Notes under the pieces: model-generated
Database searches by the model: none
What the model was told of the DNA's origin: nothing
Seen by the model: only the letters and a program-made list of their open reading frames with translations
Made by a program: the position numbers and the translations under genes
Shown here: one piece after another, positions 1-8,032 of the stretch
How positions within the stretch are numbered: the first letter of the stretch is position 1
Layout of the letters: the number at the start of each line of letters is the position of its first letter
DNA from: Nocardioides albidus
GTDB taxonomy: Bacteria; Actinomycetota; Actinomycetes; Propionibacteriales; Nocardioidaceae
Assembly (NCBI RefSeq): GCF_006335005.1
Contig: NZ_VDMP01000020.1
Coordinates: forward strand, 123,458-157,919
Direction: 5' to 3'
DNA: 34,462 nt

Positions 1-722
1 GTGACCGGCGGGAGCCGGCGCTGGCCGACGAGCCCGACGCGGTCCACCAGCTGCGCACCTCGGTGCGGCGGTTGCGCAACGTGCTCGCCGGGTTCGAGCG
101 CTACCTCGACAAGCGCCCGACGCGGCGGCTGCGTGGCCACCTGGCGTCGTACGGCGCGCTGCTGGGCGCGGGACGAGACCTGGAGGTGCGGGCGCAGGAC
201 TGCCGCCGGGTCCTGGCCGAGCTCGGCCGGCCCGACCTCGAGGACGCACTCGTGGCTCCGCTGCTCGCGGCGCACGCCGGAGCGCACGCGGTCCTGGTCG
301 ACTGGCACGCCAGTCCGGACGCCGCCGCCCTGGAGAGCGTGCTGGACCGGTGGTGCGAGCAGGTGCCGACCACGGATCGGTCCGACCGGGCCGCCGGCCG
401 GGTGACGGCCGCGGTCCTGCGCCGCGAGGTCGGGCGGGTCCTGGACCGGGCGGTCGCGGGGGAGACCTCTCACGAGGTCCGCAAGGCGGCCCGGCGCCTG
501 AGGCACGTGGCCGAGGTGGTCGGCGACCGTGACCTCGCGCGCGCGGGCAAGGAGATCCAGGGCAGGCTGGGCGAGCACCGCGACGCGGTCCTCCTCGCGG
601 GACACCTGGGGGCGGCCGGCGCTCCCGCGGTGGCGGTGGCCCATGTCGAGGCGGCCGCGAGCCGCGCGCTCGACGGCCTTCCGGAGGCGATCGACGCCCT
701 CCGCGCGGCGTACGGATCCTGA
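1..722 (+). CDS. CHAD domain protein, 5' partial
   Basis: The reading frame is open from the left edge (first full codon at 3) to TGA at 720-722, so the N-terminus lies outside the window. The visible 239 residues begin inside a CHAD domain: DAVHQLRTSVRRLRNVLAGF is the classic conserved-histidine helix, and a second copy of the pattern, SHEVRKAARRLRHVAEVVGD, follows about 140 residues later. CHAD domains are helical bundles with positively charged faces that bind inorganic polyphosphate and are often fused behind a CYTH domain. Whether a CYTH domain precedes it here cannot be seen. The gene ends 74 nt before the ilv leader peptide and is probably transcribed separately from it. Confidence 0.85.
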   Translation, partial: DRREPALADEPDAVHQLRTSVRRLRNVLAGFERYLDKRPTRRLRGHLASYGALLGAGRDLEVRAQDCRRVLAELGRPDLEDALVAPLLAAHAGAHAVLVDWHASPDAAALESVLDRWCEQVPTTDRSDRAAGRVTAAVLRREVGRVLDRAVAGETSHEVRKAARRLRHVAEVVGDRDLARAGKEIQGRLGEHRDAVLLAGHLGAAGAPAVAVAHVEAAASRALDGLPEAIDALRAAYGS

Positions 723-760
723 GACCGCAGTCTTGATATTTGAGACGTGTGGGACGCTGG

Positions 761-790
761 TTCGACGGCACGACGTGCGGCGGCTACGGT
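761..790 (+). promoter_or_regulatory. Predicted promoter of the ilv leader and ilvBNC
   Basis: TTCGAC (761-766), an 18-nt spacer and TACGGT (785-790) resemble -35 and -10 boxes. A start seven bases after the -10 box falls on 797, the A of the leader peptide ATG, so the transcript would be leaderless. This is inferred from sequence only. Confidence 0.5.
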
Positions 791-796
791 GATTCC

Positions 797-838
797 ATGC
801 ATGACCTGCTTCTCGTACGCACCGGACGCGCCGGCTGA
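797..838 (+). CDS. ilv operon leader peptide
   Basis: A 13-residue ORF, MHDLLLVRTGRAG, with three Leu codons and one Val codon in a row at 806-817. It lies 139 nt before ilvB, just upstream of a stem and a terminator. Leader peptides with runs of branched-chain residues before ilvB are known in actinobacteria, where ribosome stalling at uncharged-tRNA codons controls read-through. The ORF has no Shine-Dalgarno sequence, and its ATG sits at the predicted transcription start. Its role as a regulatory peptide is an inference from position, codon content and the RNA structures beside it. Confidence 0.75.
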   Translation: MHDLLLVRTGRAG

Positions 839-877
839 GCCTGACCAGGAATTCCGTCAGTCACCGCCAGCGCGTCC
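824..877 (+). promoter_or_regulatory. Long-range stem in the ilv leader RNA
   Basis: GGACGCGC (824-831), in the last codons of the leader peptide, is exactly complementary to GCGCGTCC (870-877), which ends two bases before the terminator hairpin. A smaller stem, CTGAC (841-845) with GTCAG (856-860), fits inside the loop. A ribosome stalled on the Leu-Leu-Leu-Val codons would cover the left arm. I could not find a clear antiterminator that competes with the terminator arm, so the mechanism is incomplete. Confidence 0.55.
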
Positions 878-878
878 A

Positions 879-910
879 CCCCTCGTTGCCCAGCAACCGA
901 GGGGTTTTTT
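879..910 (+). terminator. ilv attenuator: intrinsic terminator before ilvB
   Basis: CCCCTCG-TTGC pairs with GCAA-C-CGAGGGG (one bulged C, three-base loop), followed at once by six T (905-910). It is a textbook rho-independent terminator placed between the leader peptide and ilvB, so it should control read-through into ilvBNC. Confidence 0.85.
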
Positions 911-977
911 GTTGAGTACGACCTGAGTTACGACACAGCAGATCAGCCCCCACCAGAGCAGACAAGGAACGACTCGG

Positions 978-2753
978 ATGAGTGAGCAGCAGGGCTCGGG
1001 CGCCGACTCCCAGGCACAGGCGATCACGGGCGCGCAGAGCCTGGTCCGGTCCCTCGAGGCGGCCGGCGTCACCGACATCTTCGGCATCCCGGGCGGAGCG
1101 ATCCTCCCGGCCTACGACCCGCTGATGGACAGCTCCATCCGCCACATCCTCGTGCGCCACGAGCAGGGCGCCGGCCACGCCGCGCAGGGGTACGCCGCCG
1201 CGTCCGGCCGGGTCGGCGTGTGCATGGCCACCTCCGGCCCGGGTGCCACCAACCTGGTCACGCCGCTGGCCGACGCCCACATGGACTCGCTGCCGATGGT
1301 CGCGATCACCGGCCAGGTCGGCGCCTCCATGATCGGGACCGACGCGTTCCAGGAGGCCGACATCCGCGGCATCACGATGCCGATCACCAAGCACAGCTTC
1401 CTGGTGACCGACCCCGCGGAGATCCCGACGAAGATCGCGGAGGCCTTCCACATCGCCTCCAGCGGGCGGCCGGGTCCGGTCCTGGTCGACGTCACCAAGT
1501 CCGCGCTCCAGGCCTCGACCACCTTCCGGTGGCCCACCGAGCTCAGCCTCCCCGGCTACCGCCCGGTGACCCGCCCCCACGCCAAGCAGATCCGCGAGGC
1601 CGCCCGCCTCCTGCTGGAGTCGCGCAAGCCCGTCCTCTACGTCGGCGGCGGCACGATCCGCTCCGGCGCCTCGAAGGAGGTGCTGGCCCTCGCCGAGCTC
1701 ACCGGCATCCCGGTGGTGACCACGCTGATGGCGCGGGGAGCCTTCCCCGACAGCCACCCCCAGCACCTCGGCATGCCGGGCATGCACGGCACCGTCGCCG
1801 CGGTCGCGGCCCTGCAGAAGAGCGACCTCATCGTCAGCCTCGGCGCCCGCTTCGACGACCGCGTCACGGGCAACCTCGACTCCTTCGCGCCGGGCGCCAA
1901 GGTGATCCACGCCGACATCGACCCCGCGGAGATCGGCAAGAACCGGTACGCCGACGTCCCGATCGTGGGCGACGTCCGGGAGGTCCTCATCGACCTGATC
2001 ACCACCCTGCGCACCGAGCAGGAGGCCGGCAACACCGGCGACTACGAGGGCTGGGTCGCGTTCTGTGCGGGCGTGAAGAAGAAGTACCCGCTCGGCTACG
2101 ACCGGCCCGCCGACGGCGGGCTCGCGCCGCAGTACGTCCTCGAGCGCCTCGGCGCGATCTCCGGACCCGACACGATCTACACCGCCGGCGTGGGCCAGCA
2201 CCAGATGTGGGCCGCGCACTTCATCGGCTACGAGCGCCCCAACACCTGGATCAACTCCGGCGGCCTCGGCACGATGGGATTCTCGGTCCCGGCGGCGATG
2301 GGCGCGAAGGTCGCGATGCCCGACCAGACGGTGTGGTCGGTCGACGGCGACGGCTGCTTCCAGATGACCAACCAGGAGCTCGCCACCTGCGCGATCAACG
2401 ACATCCCGATCAAGGTCGCGGTCATCAACAACGAGTCGCTCGGCATGGTGCGGCAGTGGCAGACGCTGTTCTACAACTCCCGCTACTCCAACACCGACCT
2501 GCACTCCAAGCGCATCCCCGACTTCGTCAAGCTGGCCGACGCCTACGGCTGCGTGGGCCTGGCCTGCGAGTCGCCGGACGACGTCGACGCGACGATCCAG
2601 AAGGCGATGGAGATCAACGACGTGCCGGTGGTCGTGGACTTCCGGGTCCACCGTGACGCCATGGTGTGGCCGATGGTCGCCGCCGGCACCAGCAACGACG
2701 ACATCAAGTACGCGCGCGACCTCGCGCCCCAGTTCGACGAGGACGATCTCTAA
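978..2753 (+). CDS. ilvB: Acetolactate synthase, large (catalytic) subunit
   Basis: 591 residues, the usual length for the catalytic subunit of acetohydroxyacid synthase (AHAS). This ThDP-, FAD- and Mg-dependent enzyme joins two pyruvates, or pyruvate and 2-oxobutyrate, in the first common step of valine, leucine and isoleucine synthesis. The N-terminal ThDP-binding part has [13 protein letters not shown] and [14 protein letters not shown], with catalytic Glu62. The C-terminal part has the ThDP motif [12 protein letters not shown] ending in VINN. ATG 978 is supported by AAGGA at 964-968. The gene abuts ilvN directly (TAA then ATG), so translation of the two subunits is probably coupled. Transcription should depend on the leader at 797-910. 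Confidence 0.97.
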   Translation: MSEQQGSGADSQAQAITGAQSLVRSLEAAGVTDIFGIPGGAILPAYDPLMDSSIRHILVRHEQGAGHAAQGYAAASGRVGVCMATSGPGATNLVTPLADAHMDSLPMVAITGQVGASMIGTDAFQEADIRGITMPITKHSFLVTDPAEIPTKIAEAFHIASSGRPGPVLVDVTKSALQASTTFRWPTELSLPGYRPVTRPHAKQIREAARLLLESRKPVLYVGGGTIRSGASKEVLALAELTGIPVVTTLMARGAFPDSHPQHLGMPGMHGTVAAVAALQKSDLIVSLGARFDDRVTGNLDSFAPGAKVIHADIDPAEIGKNRYADVPIVGDVREVLIDLITTLRTEQEAGNTGDYEGWVAFCAGVKKKYPLGYDRPADGGLAPQYVLERLGAISGPDTIYTAGVGQHQMWAAHFIGYERPNTWINSGGLGTMGFSVPAAMGAKVAMPDQTVWSVDGDGCFQMTNQELATCAINDIPIKVAVINNESLGMVRQWQTLFYNSRYSNTDLHSKRIPDFVKLADAYGCVGLACESPDDVDATIQKAMEINDVPVVVDFRVHRDAMVWPMVAAGTSNDDIKYARDLAPQFDEDDL

Positions 2754-3293
2754 ATGGCCAAGCACACCCTGTCCGTCCTCGTCGAGGACAAGCCCGGCGT
2801 CCTGGCGCGGATCTCCGCGCTGTTCAGCCGCCGCGGGTTCAACATCGAGTCCCTCGCCGTCGGCCCGACCGAGCACCCGGAGATCTCCCGGATGACGATC
2901 GTCGTCAACGTGGACTCCTCGCCCCTGGAGCAGGTCACCAAGCAGCTCAACAAGCTGATCGAGGTCATCAAGATCGTCGAGCTCGACCCGAACTCGTCGG
3001 TCAACCGCGAGCTCGTCATGGTGAAGGTCGGCGCCACCGCGGAGAACCGCGGCGAGGTGCTCGACGTCGTCCAGCTGTTCCGGGCGAAGGTCATCGACGT
3101 CGCCTCGGATGCCATCACCATGCAGATCGTCGGCAACGACGGCAAGATCTCCGACTTCCTGCGCGTGCTCGAGCCCTTCGGGATCCGCGAGCTCGTGCAG
3201 TCGGGCATGGTGGCCATCGGCCGCGGACCGCGCTCCATCTCGGAGCGCAGCAAGCCCGTCGCCGTACCCGTTCCGCCTGCCGCCCACGCCTGA
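2754..3293 (+). CDS. ilvN: Acetolactate synthase, small (regulatory) subunit
   Basis: 179 residues. It begins with an ACT domain (HTLSVLVEDKPGVLARISALFSRR, split here as HTLSVLVEDKPGV then LARISALFSRR, residues 3-26) that binds valine for feedback inhibition in this family. The AHAS small-subunit C-terminal domain follows (ELVMVKVGATAENRGEVLDV and SGMVAIGRG). The ATG follows the ilvB stop codon without a gap, and GAGGA inside the end of ilvB can serve as ribosome-binding site. Seventy-eight bases separate it from ilvC; I see no terminator there, so the three genes probably form one unit. Confidence 0.96.
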   Translation: MAKHTLSVLVEDKPGVLARISALFSRRGFNIESLAVGPTEHPEISRMTIVVNVDSSPLEQVTKQLNKLIEVIKIVELDPNSSVNRELVMVKVGATAENRGEVLDVVQLFRAKVIDVASDAITMQIVGNDGKISDFLRVLEPFGIRELVQSGMVAIGRGPRSISERSKPVAVPVPPAAHA

Positions 3294-3371
3294 AACAACC
3301 CACCCACCACCGAGGTCCCGAGGCTCGCTGCGCTCGCACCTCAACCACCGAGATACAAGGAGAAGCCCGAC

Positions 3372-4397
3372 GTGGCTGAGATCTACTACGACGACGACGC
3401 CGACCTGTCCCTCATCCAGGGCAAGCACGTCGCCGTCATCGGTTACGGCAGCCAGGGCCACGCCCACGCGCTGAACCTGCGCGACTCGGGCGTCGACGTC
3501 CGCGTCGGCCTCAAGGAGGGCTCGAAGAGCCGCGCCAAGGCCGAGGAGGAGGGCCTGCGCGTCCTCACCCCGCGCGAGGCCGCGGAGGAGGCCGACGTCA
3601 TCGTCATCCTCGCCCCCGACCAGGTCCAGCGTCACCTGTACGCCGACGACATCGCGCCCGCGCTGGCCGAGGGCGACACCCTGGTCTTCGGTCACGGCTT
3701 CAACATCCGCTTCGGCTACATCCAGCCCCCGGCCGGTGTCGACGTCATCCTCGTCGCGCCGAAGGCCCCCGGCCACACCGTGCGCCGCGAGTACGTCGCC
3801 GGCCGCGGCATCCCGGACATCATCGCGGTCGAGCAGGACGCCTCCGGCAAGGCCTGGGACCTCGCGAAGTCGTACGCCAAGGGCATCGGCGGCACCCGCG
3901 CCGGCGTCATCAAGACCACCTTCACCGAGGAGACCGAGACCGACCTGTTCGGTGAGCAGTCGGTCCTCTGCGGCGGTGTCTCGCAGCTGATCCAGTACGG
4001 CTACGAGACCCTCACCGAGGCCGGCTACCAGGGCGAGATCGCCTACTTCGAGGTCCTCCACGAGCTCAAGTTGATCGTCGACCTGATGTGGGAGGGCGGC
4101 ATCGCCAAGCAGCGCTGGTCGGTCTCCGACACCGCCGAGTACGGCGACTACGTCTCCGGCCCGCGCGTCATCGACCCGCGCGTCAAGGAGAACATGCAGG
4201 CCGTCCTCGCCGACATCCAGAGCGGCGCGTTCGCCGAGCGCTTCATCGCCGACCAGGACGCCGGCGCGCCGGAGTTCCAGGCGCTGCGCGAGAAGGGTGC
4301 CCAGCACCCGATCGAGGCGGTCGGCCGCACACTGCGCTCGCACTTCTCCTGGGCGCACACCGACGACGACTACACCGAGGGCTCGGCCGCGCGCTGA
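3372..4397 (+). CDS. ilvC: Ketol-acid reductoisomerase
   Basis: 341 residues, typical of the short class I enzyme. It isomerises and reduces acetolactate (or acetohydroxybutyrate) with NADPH, the step after AHAS. The Rossmann motif [17 protein letters not shown] is at about residues 24-40, followed by [16 protein letters not shown], whose basic and Ser residues suit NADPH. The C-terminal knotted domain has [15 protein letters not shown] and [18 protein letters not shown], which carry the Mg-binding acidic residues. The start is GTG with AAGGAG at 3357-3362. The gene ends just before a large inverted repeat. Confidence 0.97.
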   Translation: MAEIYYDDDADLSLIQGKHVAVIGYGSQGHAHALNLRDSGVDVRVGLKEGSKSRAKAEEEGLRVLTPREAAEEADVIVILAPDQVQRHLYADDIAPALAEGDTLVFGHGFNIRFGYIQPPAGVDVILVAPKAPGHTVRREYVAGRGIPDIIAVEQDASGKAWDLAKSYAKGIGGTRAGVIKTTFTEETETDLFGEQSVLCGGVSQLIQYGYETLTEAGYQGEIAYFEVLHELKLIVDLMWEGGIAKQRWSVSDTAEYGDYVSGPRVIDPRVKENMQAVLADIQSGAFAERFIADQDAGAPEFQALREKGAQHPIEAVGRTLRSHFSWAHTDDDYTEGSAAR

Positions 4398-4412
4398 CCC
4401 CCTGCAGCACAG

Positions 4413-4457
4413 GCAAGCACCAGGGCCCCCGCCGTCGGCGGGGGCCCTGGTGCTTGC
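4413..4457. terminator. Bidirectional terminator between ilvC and the DUF4352-type gene
   Basis: A perfect 21-bp inverted repeat with a three-base loop (GTC, 4434-4436). It lies 15 nt after the ilvC stop and 5 nt from the stop of the convergent gene. There is no clear T-run on either side, so it may act as a very stable stem without a U-tract. Confidence 0.8.
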
Positions 4458-4462
4458 TGCGG

Positions 4463-5200
4463 CTAGTTCTTGCCGAGCTTGAGGTAGATCGCGTCGTCCA
4501 TGCTGAGCTGGGCCTGCGCCTTCAGGACGCCCTTGCCGGCGTCCCGGGGGGCAACATCGAAGACGACCACGCCGGAGCGCTTCAGGCCCGGGCTGAGGTC
4601 GTCGAACGCGAAGGCGTTGTCGAGCAGGAACGCCTGGTCCGAGGCGTCGATCTCGTTGCCGCCGACCTGCAGGGTGAAGTCGCCGGATCCGATCTGGATC
4701 GTCTCGTCCTTGACGTTCTCGACGGTCAGGGTGAGGACGACGTACTTGCCGGCGGGCGGGTCGCTGAACTGGCTGAGGGAGTCCTTCACCTCGACGTTGT
4801 CGATCCGGTACTTCGCCGACTTGTTCTGGACCGCCTTGCCACGCGGGGCCGGGTTGTCCTTCGAGCCGACCGGGTCGGACTTCTCCTCGGACTTCTCCTC
4901 GGACTTCTCCTCGGACTTCTCGTCGTCCTTCTTGCTGTCCGTGCTGGCGTCCTTGCTCGTCGAGGAGTCGTCGGACGTGGAGTCGGAGGCCTTGAGGTCG
5001 TCGGACTCGGGGTCCGAGCCGCCGCCGGACACCGAGGCGATGACGATGATCGCGACGATGGCGATCAGAGCGATCCAGCGCTTCTTCTTATACCACGGGC
5101 GCTGCGCCTTGGCGTATGCCTGCGCGGCCTTCGCCTGGGCTTTGGCGTCGCCGTAGTTGGGCTGCTGCTGACCGGGCGGAGGCGGGGGGTAGTCCGTCAT
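4463..5200 (-). CDS. Membrane-anchored DUF4352-type protein
   Basis: 245 residues. A Pro/Gln-rich cytoplasmic N-terminus (MTDYPPPPPGQQQPNYGD) and a basic stretch are followed by one membrane helix at about 41-59 (WIALIAIVAIIVIASVSG). A long Ser/Asp/Glu/Lys linker comes next, and then a beta-rich outer domain (NPAPRGKAVQNKSAKYRIDN ... GKYVVLTLTVENV ... LSPGLKRSGVVVFDV) that looks like DUF4352. Such proteins are found on the surface of Gram-positive bacteria; their function is not defined. ATG is preceded by GAAGGAG. It converges on ilvC and has no obvious partner gene. The linker contains a tandem repeat listed separately. Confidence 0.8.
   Translation of the reverse strand: MTDYPPPPPGQQQPNYGDAKAQAKAAQAYAKAQRPWYKKKRWIALIAIVAIIVIASVSGGGSDPESDDLKASDSTSDDSSTSKDASTDSKKDDEKSEEKSEEKSEEKSDPVGSKDNPAPRGKAVQNKSAKYRIDNVEVKDSLSQFSDPPAGKYVVLTLTVENVKDETIQIGSGDFTLQVGGNEIDASDQAFLLDNAFAFDDLSPGLKRSGVVVFDVAPRDAGKGVLKAQAQLSMDDAIYLKLGKN
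4875..4922. repeat. Four tandem 12-bp units in the linker of the DUF4352-type gene
   Basis: Four in-frame copies of TCGGACTTCTCC (the last with one change) encode an EKSE-type acidic/basic repeat. Because the unit is a multiple of three, copy-number change would lengthen or shorten the linker without a frameshift. Confidence 0.9.
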
Positions 5201-5352
5201 GGGGGTGTTGCTCCTTCGAGATGGCTTGAGCTGTGCTCAACGGGGGTGCCCGTACCCGTTCGGGAAGGGCGGACCGCCGTCGACCACCCCCAGGCAGGCG
5301 TCAGATTGCCATGCACGTATGGGCATTTTCAGGGTCTTCTCGGAAATGTGAC

Positions 5353-5754
5353 CTAGCGGTCCCTGGGGTCGCTCGCGCCGGCGCCGAGGTCGCCGCCAGC
5401 GAGCCCATCGACCTGTGCCAGGAGGGCCGCGGCCAGGTCGCGTGCCGACTCCGGTGACAGCGCGATCCGCGGGTGCCGACCCTCGGCCGGCTCGACGAGT
5501 ACCCAGGTCGCCGCGTCGGGGTACTGTCCGACCCGCACGACCAGCGTGACGGGGACCAGTGAGGCGCTCACCGGCACCGTGTCGCCCGAGCCGGCGACCG
5601 CGACCAGGATCGTCGACTCGCTCTGGTGGTAGCGATCCTCCGGGTGGTCGTCCTCGCCGTGCGCCCGGCGGCACCACGACGGACATGGTGTGGTCAGCCA
5701 GGACGGCGTTGCGGGCGGCGCGACGGACCGCTCGGCGTCATCGGGTCCGGACAT
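5353..5754 (-). CDS. DUF6907-like small protein
   Basis: 133 residues from ATG at 5754. It carries CPSWCRRAHGEDDHPEDRYH, a Cys-Pro-x-Trp-Cys...His pattern, then a beta-rich segment and a helix (SPESARDLAAALLAQVDGL). This arrangement is common in small actinobacterial DUF6907 proteins, which often lie near XRE-family regulators. The frame is open further upstream, but that extension lacks family character and covers the intergenic region shared with the divergent XRE gene, so I chose the internal ATG, which has a G-rich stretch before it. The function is unknown; the CPxWC...H pattern could bind a metal. Confidence 0.7.
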   Translation of the reverse strand: MSGPDDAERSVAPPATPSWLTTPCPSWCRRAHGEDDHPEDRYHQSESTILVAVAGSGDTVPVSASLVPVTLVVRVGQYPDAATWVLVEPAEGRHPRIALSPESARDLAAALLAQVDGLAGGDLGAGASDPRDR

Positions 5755-5865
5755 GCGGCACACCCCCAAGATCTCTTGCCTCGTTGCCCGGACCCTAGGG
5801 CGCGGATCCGACGCTTGGGCGCCGTCCCCGGGCCCTTGTCCACAGGTCACCGGATCGAGCGAATG

Positions 5866-5879
5866 CCATATCAGTATGG
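5866..5879. promoter_or_regulatory. Possible operator between the DUF6907-like and XRE genes
   Basis: CCATA-TCAG-TATGG is a 5-bp inverted repeat in an unusually AT-rich patch 35 nt before the XRE start. A small regulator could bind here for autoregulation. This is an inference; no consensus is known to me. Confidence 0.25.
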
Positions 5880-5914
5880 TCGCTGGCCGATGGTCATACG
5901 CGGATGATGAGCGC

Positions 5915-6196
5915 GTGGCGGGCAGGCGCGCGGACATCAGCTGGCAGGCCTACGCGCGCGAGCTCGGCCTGAACCTCCAGCGCGCCCGGATCGCGCGCGG
6001 CCTCAGCCAGGAGCGCACCGCCCATCTCGCCGGGATCGCCGGCTTCACCTACCAGAAGTACGAGAAGGGCGAGTCCCGGCCGGGGACGCCCATGAATCCG
6101 CAGCTGCTGACGCTCGTCTCGCTCAGCCGAGTGCTCGAGGTGCCGCTCGTCGACCTGCTCCCCGACTTCGAGCCGGACCTGGCCGGCGTGCGCTGA
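5915..6196 (+). CDS. XRE-family helix-turn-helix regulator
   Basis: 93 residues from GTG 5915, essentially one HTH_3 domain: LGLNLQRARIARGLSQERTA, then HLAGIAGFTYQKYEKGES with the recognition helix, ending in LSRVLEVPLVDLLPDFE. It should bind DNA as a dimer. The frame extends upstream to 5690, but that part reads as noise and antisense to the divergent gene. GTG 5915 lies seven bases after GATGAT (5903-5908), consistent with a leaderless start. It is divergent from the DUF6907-like gene, which may be its target. The ligand and regulon are unknown. Confidence 0.75.
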   Translation: MAGRRADISWQAYARELGLNLQRARIARGLSQERTAHLAGIAGFTYQKYEKGESRPGTPMNPQLLTLVSLSRVLEVPLVDLLPDFEPDLAGVR

Positions 6197-6251
6197 CCGG
6201 GTCCGGGGCCTCGACAGCTTGATCGGTCCGGGCCGATGGCAGGCTGGCCCC

Positions 6252-6653
6252 ATGGGCTACCCGCGACTGCGCAGCATCGTCCTCGACACCACCGACGTGC
6301 CCGAGCTGGCGGAGTTCTACCGCCGGCTCCTCGGCTGGTCCTATCCCGAGGGCTTCGACATCGAGGAGTTCACCGACTGGCGCGCGATCGTCGGGCCGTC
6401 CGGCGAGCGACTCGCGTTCCAGCAGGTCGACGAGCTCCCGCCCACCACCTGGCCGACCATCGAGGTGCCGCAGCAGGTCCACCTCGACCTCGCGGTCGAG
6501 AGCCGCGCCGATCTCGAGGAGAGCCACCAGCGGGCGCTCGGTCTCGGTGCCGTCGTCCGGCTGGACCGGTCCGACGACGCCGAGGAGCCGTTGCGGGTCT
6601 ACGCCGACCCGGCCGGCCACACGTTCTGTCTGTTCACCCACGACGTGGGGTGA
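6252..6653 (+). CDS. VOC (glyoxalase-like) family protein
   Basis: 133 residues from ATG 6252. It has the beta-alpha-beta-beta-beta repeats of the vicinal-oxygen-chelate fold: RLRSIVLDTTDVPELAEFYR then RLLGWSY in the first half, and HLDLAVESRADLEESHQRAL then ADPAGHTFCLF in the second. It resembles the Glyoxalase_6 group common in actinobacteria, most members of which have no known substrate. CAGGCT (6240-6245) lies exactly six bases before the ATG and there is no Shine-Dalgarno sequence, which suggests a leaderless transcript. It converges on the EamA-type gene. Confidence 0.8.
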   Translation: MGYPRLRSIVLDTTDVPELAEFYRRLLGWSYPEGFDIEEFTDWRAIVGPSGERLAFQQVDELPPTTWPTIEVPQQVHLDLAVESRADLEESHQRALGLGAVVRLDRSDDAEEPLRVYADPAGHTFCLFTHDVG

Positions 6654-6680
6654 CCCGAGCCCAGGCTCCAAGGCTCAGGC

Positions 6681-7115
6681 TCAGCCGCCGAGGACGAGCA
6701 GCACCGCGCCGGCGCCGACCAGGGTGACGCCACCCCACTGGAGGAGCGACAGCCGCTCGCCCAGGAAGGTCACGCCGAAGACGGCGACGAGGACGACGCT
6801 GAGCTTGTCGACGGGCGCGACCAGGGACGCCTCGCCCACCTTGAGAGCCCGGAAGTAGCAGATCCACGACGCCCCGGTCGCCAGACCGGAGAGGACGAGG
6901 AACACCCACGTGCGCGCGCCGACCTCGCCGGGCGAATGGAGCTTGCCGAGCGTGAGCAGGATCAGGCCGAGCGTCACCAGGATGACGACGGTGCGGACGA
7001 AGGTGGCGACGTCGGAGTCGATCTCCCTGACGCCCACCTTCGCGAAGATCGCGGTCAGGGCCGCGAACACCGCGGACAGCAGCGCCCAGAACCACCAGGC
7101 CGAGGTCAGGTCCAT
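6681..7115 (-). CDS. Half-size EamA-family membrane transporter
   Basis: 144 residues with about five membrane helices (for example WWFWALLSAVFAALTAIFAK, TWVFLVLSGLATGASWICYF and WGGVTLVGAGAVLLVLGG). The EamA hallmark VAPVDKLSVVLVAVFGVTFL followed by GERLS is present. Standard EamA/DMT carriers have two such units in ten helices, so this single-unit protein probably works as a dimer. The substrate is unknown. ATG at 7115 follows a strong AGGAGG. The open frame continues upstream through the ABC genes, but that part is a shadow. Confidence 0.85.
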   Translation of the reverse strand: MDLTSAWWFWALLSAVFAALTAIFAKVGVREIDSDVATFVRTVVILVTLGLILLTLGKLHSPGEVGARTWVFLVLSGLATGASWICYFRALKVGEASLVAPVDKLSVVLVAVFGVTFLGERLSLLQWGGVTLVGAGAVLLVLGG

Positions 7116-7134
7116 CGCCGTCCTCCTGCGCACG

Positions 7135-7178
7135 ACGTCATGCGTTCCGAGGGCAGGTGCCCCCGGAACGCATGACGT
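7135..7178. terminator. 20-bp inverted repeat between the ABC permease and EamA genes
   Basis: ACGTCATGCGTTCCG-A-GGGC, loop AGGT, GCCC-C-CGGAACGCATGACGT: 20 paired positions with one mismatch. It lies 26 nt after the permease stop and just before the EamA ribosome-binding site on the same strand. It could terminate the ABC operon or modulate EamA expression. There is no U-tract. Confidence 0.6.
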
Positions 7179-7204
7179 TAGCGCGTGCCCGCGCGGGATC
7201 CGCG

Positions 7205-8032
7205 CTACTTCACCTCGGAGCGGAGGACCAGCCGGGTGCCGACCAGCAGGGGAAGGACGATCCACAGCGCGGTGGTGACGCCGAGCTGGGCCCACTCCTG
7301 GCCGGTCAGAGTGCTGTCGAAGAGGAGGAAGCGACTCTGGTTGAGGTCGAACCAGCCGGCGTTGTCGGCCCACCACTGCTGGGCGGAGGCCAGGGCGCCG
7401 GAGAGTCCGGGCAGGACGAGGTTCACGACGAAGTAGCCGACGATCGCGGCCGGCGAGCTGCGGAACAGCAGGCCGAGGGCGAAGCCGAGCAGCATGCCGA
7501 GCTCGTTGGCCAGCACGATCTGTGCGAAGGTCGCCGCGGAGATGTCCCACTGGGCGTCGACCCCGGTGATCATCGAGCAGACCAGGTTGCCGAGCGCGCC
7601 GACGCCGAGCGCGATCACCATGCCGAGGAACCCGATCAGCAGCGTGTTCGCCAGCTTCGCCGTCAGCACGCGGGAGCGCCCCGGCACGAGGGTGAAGGTG
7701 GTCAGCGAGGTGCGCTGGCTCCACTCGCTGGTCACGGCGAGGACGCCGATGATCGGCAGGATGATCGACATCGGGCTGCCGACCGCGGCGGCGAACGAGT
7801 CGAAGGTGAGCGTGTCGCGGTCGCCGGCGAGCACCGTGACCACCGTCGCGATGACGGAGGTGATGACGATGCTGGCCATGAGCCAGAAGCCCGATCGGGT
7901 GTCGAACATCTTGCGCAGCTCGACGTACTGAACGCGGCGGAACGGGGTCCGGGAGGGCGCGGGGCGTCTCCGCGGGGTCTCGGCCGGTACGACGGCCTCG
8001 ACGGCGTGCTCGGTGAGGGTCGTGGTGTTCAT
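7205..8032 (-). CDS. ABC-2 type exporter permease
   Basis: 275 residues with a cytoplasmic N-terminus and about six membrane helices, as in ABC-2 permeases. VELRKMFDTRSGFWLMASIV is the typical start of the first helix; SMIILPIIGVLAVTSEWSQR with RTSLTTFTLVPGR is the conserved loop of this group. It overlaps the ATPase stop codon by 4 nt (ATGA), so the two are co-translated. Together they form a simple exporter of the kind used for drugs, lipids or peptides; the substrate cannot be told. Confidence 0.87.
   Translation of the reverse strand: MNTTTLTEHAVEAVVPAETPRRRPAPSRTPFRRVQYVELRKMFDTRSGFWLMASIVITSVIATVVTVLAGDRDTLTFDSFAAAVGSPMSIILPIIGVLAVTSEWSQRTSLTTFTLVPGRSRVLTAKLANTLLIGFLGMVIALGVGALGNLVCSMITGVDAQWDISAATFAQIVLANELGMLLGFALGLLFRSSPAAIVGYFVVNLVLPGLSGALASAQQWWADNAGWFDLNQSRFLLFDSTLTGQEWAQLGVTTALWIVLPLLVGTRLVLRSEVK

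Noticed and set aside
861..4358. Very long minus-strand open frame (1165 codons) across ilvB, ilvN and ilvC
   Set aside because: It is antisense to three certain genes and its sequence is Val/Asp/Leu/Arg-rich noise without motifs, as expected from GC-rich codon bias.
5237..5686. Minus-strand ORF of 149 codons overlapping the DUF6907-like gene
   Set aside because: Same strand but another frame; Gly/Arg/Pro-rich without motifs, while the competing frame has the CPSWC...H pattern.
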